Assembly (NCBI GenBank): GCA_029857855.1
Contig: JAOUGG010000062.1
Location: forward strand, 1 to 9,439
DNA: 9,439 bases
Direction of reading: 5' to 3'
From: Acidimicrobiia bacterium
GTDB lineage: Bacteria > Actinomycetota > Acidimicrobiia > Acidimicrobiales > SZUA-35
The notes under the pieces: model-generated
What the model was told of the DNA's origin: nothing
What the model saw: the letters and a program-made list of their open reading frames with translations, nothing else
The model's database searches: none
Shown: piece after piece, positions 1 to 6,190 of the stretch
How positions within the stretch are numbered: the stretch's first letter is position 1
How the letters are laid out: each line of letters opens with the position of its first letter
Translations under genes and position numbers: made by a program

Positions 1-288
1 TCCCTCGGACTGCCCGCCTGTTATGTGAGCGGCTATCTCGAAACCGATCCACCGCCGGGCAAGGAGCGCCTCGTCGGCGTCGACCGGACCCACGCCTGGG
101 TCGGGCTGTATCTGGGTGAAGGTCGATGGATCGGTATCGACCCGACCAACAATCAACCGGCCGGTGAGCGCTACATCACCACGGCCCGAGGCCGCGACTA
201 CGGTGACGTGCCCCCCATGAAGGGCGTGATCTTCACCGACGCCGAGAAAACCAAACTCAAGGTGTCGGTCGACGTTCACCGCATCTGA
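1..288 (+). CDS. Transglutaminase-like cysteine peptidase, C-terminal part
   Basis: The reading frame is open from base 1 and ends at TGA 286-288, so only the last 95 residues are visible; the GTG at 25 is an internal valine codon. The visible part carries two landmarks of the bacterial transglutaminase-like superfamily: the histidine in THAWV (visible residue 31) and the aspartate in IDPTNN (residue 47), which are the His and Asp of the Cys-His-Asp triad. The catalytic cysteine should lie upstream of the window. The LGLPACYVSGYL segment before it and the GRDYGDVPPMKGV segment after it are also typical of this family. Known relatives often sit with circularly permuted ATP-grasp and alpha-E proteins in a predicted peptide-tagging or peptide-processing system; those partners would be to the left and cannot be seen. 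The family call is firm; the substrate is unknown. Confidence 0.9.
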   Translation, partial: SLGLPACYVSGYLETDPPPGKERLVGVDRTHAWVGLYLGEGRWIGIDPTNNQPAGERYITTARGRDYGDVPPMKGVIFTDAEKTKLKVSVDVHRI

Positions 289-296
289 GCGCACGC

Positions 297-316
297 CGGC
301 GGGCCCCCGCCGTTCT
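297..316 (+). terminator. Possible weak terminator hairpin after the transglutaminase gene
   Basis: Nine bases after the transglutaminase stop, CGGCGG (297-302) can pair with CCGCCG (307-312) around a GCCC loop, followed by only a poor T-run (TTCT). The stem is very GC-rich but the missing T-tract makes it a weak intrinsic terminator at best. It touches the next hairpin at base 312, so the two cannot fully form together. Confidence 0.35.
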
Positions 317-359
317 GGTGTGCCGGCTGATCGATGGCGATCACCACACACACCAGAAC
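312..359. repeat. Two-part inverted repeat upstream of the metallopeptidase gene
   Basis: GTTCTGGTGTG (312-322) is an exact reverse complement of CACACCAGAAC (349-359). Inside it, TGATC (328-332) pairs with GATCA (339-343) around a six-base loop. The two stems are separated by five unpaired bases on each side (323-327 and 344-348), giving a symmetrical structure. It lies wholly between the transglutaminase stop and the likely metallopeptidase start at 392. It could be a regulator-binding palindrome, an mRNA leader structure, or part of a bidirectional terminator; the sequence alone does not decide. Confidence 0.6.
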
Positions 360-391
360 AGCACGGTGGGCATCCGAGTAGGGTTTTGAAC

Positions 392-1471
392 GTGCAAGCC
401 TTCCACTGCCCGACCTGCCGGCGGTTGGTCTTCTTCCACAACTTCGGTTGTCTGAGCTGTGGCGCCGGGCTGGGCTACGATCCCGTGACCCGGTCGATCG
501 TGGCGTTCGCCGGAGGCGCCGCCGAGCCGTGGCGGTCTTGCGGCAACCGGGTGGTGGCCGACTGCAACTGGCTGGTGGCGGCGTCCGACCCCAACGACCT
601 GTGCCGGAGCTGCCGGCTGACGGCGGTCCGCCCCAACGACGCCGAAGCCGAACACCTCGCGGCGTTCGCCGATGCCGAATCGGCCAAACGCCAGGTGCTC
701 GATCAGCTGGCCGGGCTCGGGCTCCCGATCGGCGCGTCCGGCGGCGGGCCTCCGCAGCTGCGGTTCCGGCTGATGGCGTCGAGCTATGAGCGGGTCGTCA
801 CCGGCTACGAGGAGGGCACGATCACCCTCGACCTGTCGGAGTCGAACGACGCGCACCGGGAGCGGGTTCGTCAACAACTGGGCGAGCTGTACCGGACGGT
901 CCTAGGGCACCTTCGCCACGAGATCGGACACTTCTACTGGTGGCTGCTGATCGCCCCCTCACCTCATCTGGAGCGGTTCCGCGAGTTGTTCGGCGACGAG
1001 CGGGCCGACTACCAGGCCGCCCTCGACCAGCACTATGCCCAGACCGCCGATCGACCGATCGCCCTCGGAGCGCCCGGGCCGTGGAGTGACCGCCATATCA
1101 GCGTCTACGCCACCGCCCACCCGTGGGAGGACTGGGCCGAGACCTTCGGCCAGTACCTGCTCATCCGCGACGGGCTGGAGACCGCCGGGGCGTTCGGTCT
1201 GGAGGTCGGCGACCCGTCGCAGGCCGCCGGCCGCCGACCGACCCCGACCGTGTCCGACTCGCGTACCGGCCACCGAAGGTTCCGCGACATGATCGACCGG
1301 TGGCTTGGCTACACCTTCGCCCTCAACGCCATGGCCCGCTCGATCGGTCAGGGTGACTTGTATCCGTTTGTGCTGTCGGAAACGGTGGTGCAGAAGCTGA
1401 CCTTCGTCCACGAGATCATCGAGGGCCCCACCGGCGAGGTGTTGGGCCCCGGTTCAGCTCGCCTTCGCTGA
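392..1471 (+). CDS. Putative zinc-binding metallopeptidase (Peptidase_Mx / COG4307 type)
   Basis: A 359-residue predicted cytoplasmic zinc metallopeptidase. The N-terminus is a zinc ribbon (C6-x2-C9 and C20-x2-C23), followed by a second cysteine set (C50, C58, C71, C74) in the family pattern CNWLV...CRSCRL. The catalytic motif HEIGH is at 176-180. Downstream landmarks are the acidic FGDERADY segment (200-207), AHPWEDWAETFGQYL (242-256) and the C-terminal ALNAMARSIGQGDLYPFVLS block (310-329), all characteristic of this family. I chose GTG 392 because the zinc ribbon begins five residues later and GAGTAGGG lies about eight bases upstream. A longer frame to GTG 320 would run through the inverted repeat at 312-359 and adds low-complexity residues unlike the family; TTG 386 is another option. 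It follows the transglutaminase-like gene by about 100 bp on the same strand, fitting a conserved peptide-processing neighbourhood. No signal peptide is seen. Substrate unknown. Confidence 0.88.
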   Translation: MQAFHCPTCRRLVFFHNFGCLSCGAGLGYDPVTRSIVAFAGGAAEPWRSCGNRVVADCNWLVAASDPNDLCRSCRLTAVRPNDAEAEHLAAFADAESAKRQVLDQLAGLGLPIGASGGGPPQLRFRLMASSYERVVTGYEEGTITLDLSESNDAHRERVRQQLGELYRTVLGHLRHEIGHFYWWLLIAPSPHLERFRELFGDERADYQAALDQHYAQTADRPIALGAPGPWSDRHISVYATAHPWEDWAETFGQYLLIRDGLETAGAFGLEVGDPSQAAGRRPTPTVSDSRTGHRRFRDMIDRWLGYTFALNAMARSIGQGDLYPFVLSETVVQKLTFVHEIIEGPTGEVLGPGSARLR

Positions 1472-1511
1472 CATCGGCTGGGTCGAACGACTGTGGCCGG
1501 CAGAAGATTTT

Positions 1512-1537
1512 GGAACCAATTGGCCCGCTCGTTCGTT
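1512..1537 (+). promoter_or_regulatory. ECF-type promoter of the sigma factor operon
   Basis: GGAAC (1512-1516) and CGTT (1534-1537) are separated by 17 bases, matching the -35 and -10 pattern recognised by many ECF sigma factors. Counting about seven bases on from the -10 puts the transcript start at 1544-1545, on or next to the ATG at 1545, so the mRNA would be leaderless; there is no Shine-Dalgarno sequence before that ATG. The placement suggests that the sigma factor transcribes its own operon. A second CGTT at 1530-1533 gives a 13-base spacer and is less suitable. Confidence 0.55.
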
Positions 1538-1544
1538 TTGAGAC

Positions 1545-2198
1545 ATGTTCACCCAACCCGCCCTGTCGGGCCATGCGGAACCGCCTCCACCGAAGGCGTC
1601 CTTTGCCACCGCTGATCCGCCGAGCGTGACGGCAGCACCCGAGTTCAACGACTTCCATCGCCGCCACCGCGACCGGATCGGTGCCGCGCTGGCGCTCAGC
1701 CTTGGCGACCATGCGCTGGGTTTCGAGGCGGCCGACGAAGCCATGGCCCGGGCCCTGCTTCGCTGGGACCAGGTCGGCCGCTACACCAACCCCGAGGGTT
1801 GGGTCTATCGGGTCGGCTACAACTGGGCCACCTCGTTTCTGCGGCGCCGCATCATGGGATGGTCGCGGGAGCGGCGGGCCGGCGGCGACGGTTGGATCGA
1901 GACGAACATGCCCGACACCGATCTCGCCGCCGCCGTCGACCGTCTGGCCGATGGCCATCGCAAGGTCGTCGTGCTCCGCTACTTCTGCGACTGGTCGGTC
2001 GAACAGGCCGCTGCCGCCCTCGATGTCTCCCCTGGGACGGTGAAGAGCCGCCTGTCGCGGGCTCTCGACCAGCTGCGACGGGATCTGGCACTACGCGATG
2101 TCGACGACGAGGTCGGCGGCCCCCACTCCCATCACCACCACTCCCATCACCCCAACGAGCACCCCAACGAGCACCCCGAAGGCAGCGAACGACGATGA
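1545..2198 (+). CDS. ECF RNA polymerase sigma factor with histidine-rich tail
   Basis: A 217-residue extracytoplasmic-function sigma factor resembling the actinobacterial SigE-like group. After a Pro/Ala-rich leader (1-33), region 2 spans about residues 34-105, including the NPEGWVYRVGYNWATSFLRRR segment that typifies this group. Region 4 spans about 125-182 with the helix-turn-helix SVEQAAAALDVSPGTVKSRLSRALDQLR that reads the -35 element. The C-terminal tail is unusual: residues 194-210 contain nine histidines in 17 positions, followed by an acidic and basic end; this could bind Zn, Ni or Cu, but that is inference. ATG 1545 sits at the expected start of a leaderless transcript from the promoter at 1512-1537; GTG 1626 is an alternative start that would drop the Pro-rich leader but keep region 2. 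The stop overlaps the next ATG (ATGA at 2195-2198), implying translational coupling with the membrane protein downstream. Confidence 0.9.
   Translation: MFTQPALSGHAEPPPPKASFATADPPSVTAAPEFNDFHRRHRDRIGAALALSLGDHALGFEAADEAMARALLRWDQVGRYTNPEGWVYRVGYNWATSFLRRRIMGWSRERRAGGDGWIETNMPDTDLAAAVDRLADGHRKVVVLRYFCDWSVEQAAAALDVSPGTVKSRLSRALDQLRRDLALRDVDDEVGGPHSHHHHSHHPNEHPNEHPEGSERR
2123..2171 (+). repeat. Short tandem repeats encoding the His-rich sigma tail
   Basis: Two copies of CCACTCCCATCACC (2123-2136 and 2138-2151, period 15) run into two exact copies of CACCCCAACGAG (2148-2159 and 2160-2171, period 12). Both periods are multiples of three, so loss or gain of a unit would lengthen or shorten the histidine-rich tail without shifting the frame. 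Confidence 0.8.
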
Positions 2199-3943
2199 CC
2201 CTCGAAGACCGCCTCAACGACCACTACCGCACCGCCGATCGGTCCATGCCCGTCCCGGCGGCCGGCCCCGAGTCGGCCCACCGTCGAGCCCGGCGGCGAC
2301 AGCGCAACACCCGTCTGGTGACCGCGGCCGCCGGTGCGCTGGTCCTGGCCGGGGGTTGGACCGCCGTCTCCCGCACCCTGCTCGACGGCTCCAAGGCCAC
2401 GATCACGGCGACCGACGACGGCGTCACCGGCGATCGAGGCGCCGATGCCGCCCGAGGCGATACGGCGCCGGGCTTCGATCTTGCCCCTCTCGACTGGGAC
2501 GATCTCGGAGTCGCCCCGTTCGACATCCCGACGGCCACAGTCTGGACCGGGAACCGGTATTTGGCCTACAGCCCCTACGGCGATCAACCGGGTCTCTGGT
2601 CGTCACACGACGGAACCGCCTGGACGTCGCTCGGCATGCCCTTCGCCGACGGTGAGGTCCCGGTCGGCGCAGGAATGTGGGCCGACGGTGAAGGGGCGGT
2701 CTTCCTGTGGTCCTCCGACGGCGGGGCGCCGGCCGCGCTGCTCGAATCGCACGACGGCGGCGCCGACTTCATCCCGGTCGAGGTGCCGAAGGCCGTCTTC
2801 AACCCGACGTCGCTGTTGCTGACCAATCAACGTCGTATCGCCGGGGTGGTCGAACGCGACGGAACCGTCGTGATGGCCATCGCCGAGGTGCCCGAGATGG
2901 ATCCAAGGTCCGTCGTCGAATCCCTCGATCGAGAAGACCTCACGGCATGGTTCAACGAGGGCGTCAGCACAAGGTTGACGACCGACGGTCTCGAGTTCAC
3001 ACGGGCCGACGGGTCGGAGAGCATCGTCGTCGGCTTCGGCGAGCTGGGTCTCGATGCCACCGACACCCAGTTCGCGGCAACCGGGCGGGGCACAGGGTGG
3101 CTGTACCGCCGCACCGACGGTGACCCGTCGTTCGAGAACACCGGCCTCGGCGATCTGGTACCGACGACGGTTGCGGTCAGCGGCGACGCATTCGTGGTGG
3201 CCGGTGCCCGTCTCGAAGGACCGCCGGCCCTCGTCACCCGGTCGATCGACGGAGCGGTGTGGATCGATGTCGCCGTTCCCGATGACGTGGTCAACGTGAC
3301 CGCCGGGCCCCAGGGGAGCCTCCTCGGCCATCGGGCCCTGGTCACTCCGACGATCTTGGCCGATTTGGGAACGGCCCGGTCGGTCGATGGTGGAGCGACC
3401 TGGTCCGAGGCAACCGGGGCATCGTTCGATGGGTTCTCGCTGGGCGCCGGGCGGACGGGGGTGATGGCCGCCGTTGACCGGTCCGGAACCGGTGAACCGA
3501 TCGTGATCACGAAGGGCGACTACACCGTCTCCTACACCGAGGCCCAGGTCACCGTCGTCGACCGCAACGGGCAGACCGTCATCGATCTGGGGGCCGGTGA
3601 CGAGCCGGCCGGGATCATGAGTGAGGATCTCGACACCGGGACCCAGACCTTCTATGAACCTGCGAGCGGCGACCAACTCCTCACCATCACCCTCGACGAC
3701 GTGATGACGGCTGCCGGACCAGCGGGTTTCGACACGCCCTACAGCGATCTCGTGTGGTCGTGGGACGGCAAGCGCTGGGGTACGATGGCGACCGCCGACG
3801 CCTGGAGTGTTGATGCCGCCGAGATTGGGCGCGTCGAGTTCGCTCCCGGCGAAGGTGAGGTGCTGGCCTTCGTCAAGTCGGGCAACGAGAACGCCGGCTA
3901 CGACGGCGCCACCACTGTTCACCGGGCCTCGGCCGGATCATGA
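2195..3943 (+). CDS. Membrane-anchored Asp-box beta-propeller-like protein, probable sigma regulator
   Basis: A 582-residue protein, not assigned to a named family. Residues 1-40 are short, polar and Arg-rich (RRARRRQRNTR at 30-40) and should be cytoplasmic. Residues 41-58 form one hydrophobic helix (LVTAAAGALVLAGGWTAV), and the rest should lie outside the membrane. The outer part has repeated Asp-box-like turns: SSHDGTAW (136-143), ESHDGGADF (184-192), RSIDGAVW (349-356), RSVDGGATW (395-403, the best match to S-x-D-x-G-x-x-W) and SWDGKRW (522-528), suggesting a sialidase-like beta-propeller. ATG 2195 overlaps the sigma stop as ATGA, so the two are almost certainly co-translated. By position and topology it may act as an anti-sigma factor or envelope sensor, but the N-terminal segment has no recognisable zinc anti-sigma HxxxCxxC motif. 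The frame stays open further upstream, but that stretch only shadows the sigma gene. Confidence 0.85.
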   Translation: MTLEDRLNDHYRTADRSMPVPAAGPESAHRRARRRQRNTRLVTAAAGALVLAGGWTAVSRTLLDGSKATITATDDGVTGDRGADAARGDTAPGFDLAPLDWDDLGVAPFDIPTATVWTGNRYLAYSPYGDQPGLWSSHDGTAWTSLGMPFADGEVPVGAGMWADGEGAVFLWSSDGGAPAALLESHDGGADFIPVEVPKAVFNPTSLLLTNQRRIAGVVERDGTVVMAIAEVPEMDPRSVVESLDREDLTAWFNEGVSTRLTTDGLEFTRADGSESIVVGFGELGLDATDTQFAATGRGTGWLYRRTDGDPSFENTGLGDLVPTTVAVSGDAFVVAGARLEGPPALVTRSIDGAVWIDVAVPDDVVNVTAGPQGSLLGHRALVTPTILADLGTARSVDGGATWSEATGASFDGFSLGAGRTGVMAAVDRSGTGEPIVITKGDYTVSYTEAQVTVVDRNGQTVIDLGAGDEPAGIMSEDLDTGTQTFYEPASGDQLLTITLDDVMTAAGPAGFDTPYSDLVWSWDGKRWGTMATADAWSVDAAEIGRVEFAPGEGEVLAFVKSGNENAGYDGATTVHRASAGS

Positions 3944-3971
3944 CCTGACCTCGGCCGTCGAGCAGAGTGGT

Positions 3972-5138
3972 TCAAGCTCCTGAGATCGCCACCACCCGTC
4001 GAGCCCGGAGGGTGCACAGCGACCCGGCCACCCGGACCTCGCCGTCGATGATGGTCGCCGCCACACCGGGGAACTCGCCGGCGGCGATGGCCTCGGTGGC
4101 CGAATCCTCCACCGATCCGAGCGAGGCATCGATGACGACCAGATCGGCCTCCCGACCGACGCCGATCACGTTCCCGTCGGAGCCGAACGCCCTCGCACCC
4201 TGACCGGAGGCAATGGCCCAGCCGGTTTCGGGAGCAACATCGGCCAGTGAACAGATGTCACCGATCGTCTTGAGGATGCCGAGCGACGTCACACCGTAGC
4301 CGGTCGGCGTGTCGGTGCCGATAAGGAGCCGGTCCAACGAGTCGGTCTCGCACAACCGCTCCACGACCCGCAGCATCGAGCGGGTACCGCCGGCCTGGAC
4401 GATCTCGACATGTGGCGGCCCGTCGGCGCCACACAGCCGATCGATGTCCTCGTCGGACAGCGAGGCGAACGTGTTGGCATGCGACGCAATCGACGGTTCG
4501 ATGGTGAACACGTCATCGGCGGTGAAATGTGGATGGGCGTCGCCACCGGGACCCCGGTCCGACGTGCAACCACAGTGCATGTGAACGGTCATTCCGAGTT
4601 CCCGGGCGTGACGGGAGAGTTCGCCCGACCGGACCGGATCCTTCAACGAGCCGATACCGACTTCGCCGATGATCCGCATACCGAGCTCGTGAGCCTCGTC
4701 GATGTGGCCAATGTCGGTGTCGGACTCCAACAGCATGGCACCCGCATGCACCTTCATTCCCCCCGGGCGGAAGGTCCTGAACGAGTGATAGGCGCCGGCG
4801 GCAATGGCCAATGCCGACCGCGCGTTGACACGTCCGGGCGTGTGCACCTCGCCGGCCGACATCACCCGGGTCACCGCACCGTGGGTCATCCGCTCGAGGT
4901 ATCCGACCGACTGCTGCTTGTGGGCGTAGTCACCGGCGGTCGGGTGGACGTGGGTGTCGACCAGGCCGGGGGCGATGGTCATGCCCTTGCAGTCGATGAC
5001 GGTGTCGGCCGTCGTGGCCAGGCCGTCGTCGAACCCGACGATCCGACCGTCGTCGACGACGATGGTGTCGGCGGCGAGAACCGGATCATCGAGCTTGCCG
5101 GTCAGAACGGTGCCGATGTTGTGGAGTACGAGCTGCAT
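3972..5138 (-). CDS. Enamidase-like metal-dependent amidohydrolase
   Basis: A 388-residue amidohydrolase-superfamily TIM-barrel enzyme. From memory it closely resembles enamidase of Eubacterium barkeri (6-oxo-1,4,5,6-tetrahydronicotinate hydrolase, nicotinate fermentation): shared landmarks are the N-terminal NIGTVLTG...PVLAADTIVVDDG, GDYAHKQ (69-75), RPGGMKVHAGA (124-134) and the ending GSVEDSATEAIAAGEFPGV (341-359). Candidate metal ligands are H63 and H65 (DTHVH), E159 (GEVG), H188 (MHCG), H220 (SHAN) and D276 (GTDTPTG), a full binuclear-type set. Enamidases open a cyclic enamide C-N bond to give an aldehyde and ammonia. The ATG lies 15 bases after the stop of the luciferase-like gene, with a weak purine-rich stretch (GAAAGAA) upstream, and it is the last gene of the operon. 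It is cytoplasmic with no signal peptide. The actual substrate is unknown and could be another lactam, imide or pyrimidine derivative; the enamidase subfamily call is stronger than the substrate. Confidence 0.87.
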   Translation of the reverse strand: MQLVLHNIGTVLTGKLDDPVLAADTIVVDDGRIVGFDDGLATTADTVIDCKGMTIAPGLVDTHVHPTAGDYAHKQQSVGYLERMTHGAVTRVMSAGEVHTPGRVNARSALAIAAGAYHSFRTFRPGGMKVHAGAMLLESDTDIGHIDEAHELGMRIIGEVGIGSLKDPVRSGELSRHARELGMTVHMHCGCTSDRGPGGDAHPHFTADDVFTIEPSIASHANTFASLSDEDIDRLCGADGPPHVEIVQAGGTRSMLRVVERLCETDSLDRLLIGTDTPTGYGVTSLGILKTIGDICSLADVAPETGWAIASGQGARAFGSDGNVIGVGREADLVVIDASLGSVEDSATEAIAAGEFPGVAATIIDGEVRVAGSLCTLRARRVVAISGA

Positions 5139-5153
5139 GGGACGTTTCTTTCG

Positions 5154-6140
5154 TCAGACGTTGGCCGCGATGTGGCGGGTGAACAAGTCGATCTGCGCCG
5201 GATCCGGCGTGAGCGGATTGAGGATCAGGTGGTCGACCCCGGCCTTCTTCAACTCGATGATGCGCTCGGTCATCTCGTCGATGGTTCCGAACAGGTAGGC
5301 CTTCTGCAGGTCGTCATCACTGCGCTTGACATCCATCACCGTTCGGTAGGCCCGGAGCTGTTCGGCGATGATCTGCTCGCGGTCGGTCGAGTCGACGATA
5401 TGGAGCCACTGGGCGTGCGACATGGTGAAGTCGTCCATGTTGCGACGGCCGCGGAGGTAGTTGTCGACCGATGCGATGTCACCGGCGATGATCTCCGGGC
5501 TCGTGCCGCTCGAGCGGCAGATCCAACCGTCGTGGCGGCCGATGCGCGTGAGGACTGCAGGGGCCATGTTGGGTGTGTCGACGTTGTCGACGATGTGCAC
5601 CTGACTGCCGCCACCGATCCAGATCGGTATCGGCGTCTCGGGCCGTGGATAAAGGCTCGTCCCCTCCTCGACCTGGTAGTAACGTCCCTCGTAGGCGACG
5701 TCGTCCTGCGTGAGGAGCAGCCGAATCAGTTCGAGCGCCTCGTCGGTCCGACGGCCTCGCTCCTTGCGAGGAATGCCGACCGATGCGAACTCCTTGTCGT
5801 CGTGGCCGGTGCCGACACCGAGGATCACCCGACCGCCACCGGCGAGATGGTCGAGTGTCGCCGTCTCCTTGGCGGTGATAGTGGGATGCCGGAACGGGGC
5901 GCACAGGATGGCGGTACCGAGCTTGACTTCCTCGGTCACCCCGGCAGCCACCGACAGCGTGACCATCGGGTCGTGCCATGCCGTCGAGTAGACGTTCGGT
6001 GCCACCAGCAGGTGATCGATCACCCAAAGGGCCGACAACCCGGCCTCCTCGACCCGAGCGAAGTAGGGCACCAGGGCCCGAGAAGTCTCCGAGGTGGTGG
6101 TGGCCCGGGCGTAGGACGGAACTCGCCATCCGAAGTTCAT
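5154..6140 (-). CDS. Luciferase-like F420/FMN-dependent oxidoreductase
   Basis: A 328-residue enzyme of the bacterial luciferase-like superfamily, a TIM-barrel using FMN or coenzyme F420. Family landmarks are WVIDHLL (39-45), KLGTAILCAPFRHPTITAKETATLDHLAGGGRVILGVGTGHDDKEF (73-118, with GVGTGH at 108-113), RGRRTDEALELIRLLL (128-143), PIPIWIGGGS (170-179) and the C-terminal GTIDEMTERIIELKKAGVDHLIL (285-307). In actinobacteria this style is often F420-dependent, but FMN cannot be excluded by eye. ATG 6140 is chosen because GGAG lies about seven bases upstream and the family's N-terminus (MNFGWRVPSY) starts there; the frame is open for 30 further codons that overlap the permease gene and look non-coding. 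It lies between the permease and the enamidase-like gene, which implies that it acts on the imported compound before or beside ring opening. Confidence 0.88.
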   Translation of the reverse strand: MNFGWRVPSYARATTTSETSRALVPYFARVEEAGLSALWVIDHLLVAPNVYSTAWHDPMVTLSVAAGVTEEVKLGTAILCAPFRHPTITAKETATLDHLAGGGRVILGVGTGHDDKEFASVGIPRKERGRRTDEALELIRLLLTQDDVAYEGRYYQVEEGTSLYPRPETPIPIWIGGGSQVHIVDNVDTPNMAPAVLTRIGRHDGWICRSSGTSPEIIAGDIASVDNYLRGRRNMDDFTMSHAQWLHIVDSTDREQIIAEQLRAYRTVMDVKRSDDDLQKAYLFGTIDEMTERIIELKKAGVDHLILNPLTPDPAQIDLFTRHIAANV

Positions 6141-6190
6141 TGGAGTCTCCGATTCCTGTGGGTGTGTTCGTCGGCGATGTGAACGGTCAT
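6137..6190 (-). CDS. Possible 17-codon linking ORF between permease and oxidoreductase
   Basis: On the minus strand a 17-codon frame (MTVHIADEHTHRNRRLQ) begins with an ATG overlapping the permease TGA (ATGA at 6190-6187) and ends with a TGA overlapping the oxidoreductase ATG (ATGA at 6140-6137). It therefore bridges the 46-base gap with a four-base overlap at each end. This would allow ribosomes to pass from permease to oxidoreductase without release. There is no strong Shine-Dalgarno before it, and the oxidoreductase has its own GGAG, so it may be chance. No function is assigned to the peptide. Confidence 0.3.
   Translation of the reverse strand: MTVHIADEHTHRNRRLQ

Noticed and set aside
320..391. 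Longer N-terminus for the metallopeptidase from GTG 320
   Set aside because: It would translate through the inverted repeat at 312-359, and family members begin almost directly with the zinc ribbon.
2123..2171. CRISPR-like or mobile repeat
   Set aside because: The units are short, abutting, in frame and coding for the His-rich tail, with no spacers.
1799..2194. Upstream extension of the propeller protein frame through the sigma gene
   Set aside because: The extension is Arg/Pro-rich and overlaps the conserved sigma regions 2 and 4; the ATG at 2195 forms a standard ATGA junction.
2603..3922. A 439-codon open frame on the minus strand opposite the propeller protein
   Set aside because: It is an antisense shadow in GC-rich DNA: composition rich in Gly, Arg, His and Pro, no recognisable domain, and the plus-strand frame has a membrane helix, Asp boxes and coupling to the sigma gene.
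3944..3979. Bidirectional terminator between the convergent propeller and enamidase-like genes
   Set aside because: Only tiny stems are possible (CTCG-gccgt-CGAG at 3950-3962; GAGC/GCTC with a 12-base loop), with no T-run on either side, so an intrinsic terminator cannot be supported.
4410..6182. A 590-codon open frame on the plus strand opposite the enamidase-like and oxidoreductase genes
   Set aside because: It spans two well-supported opposite-strand genes and their spacer, has shadow composition rich in Val, Asp, Gly and Arg, and no family motif.
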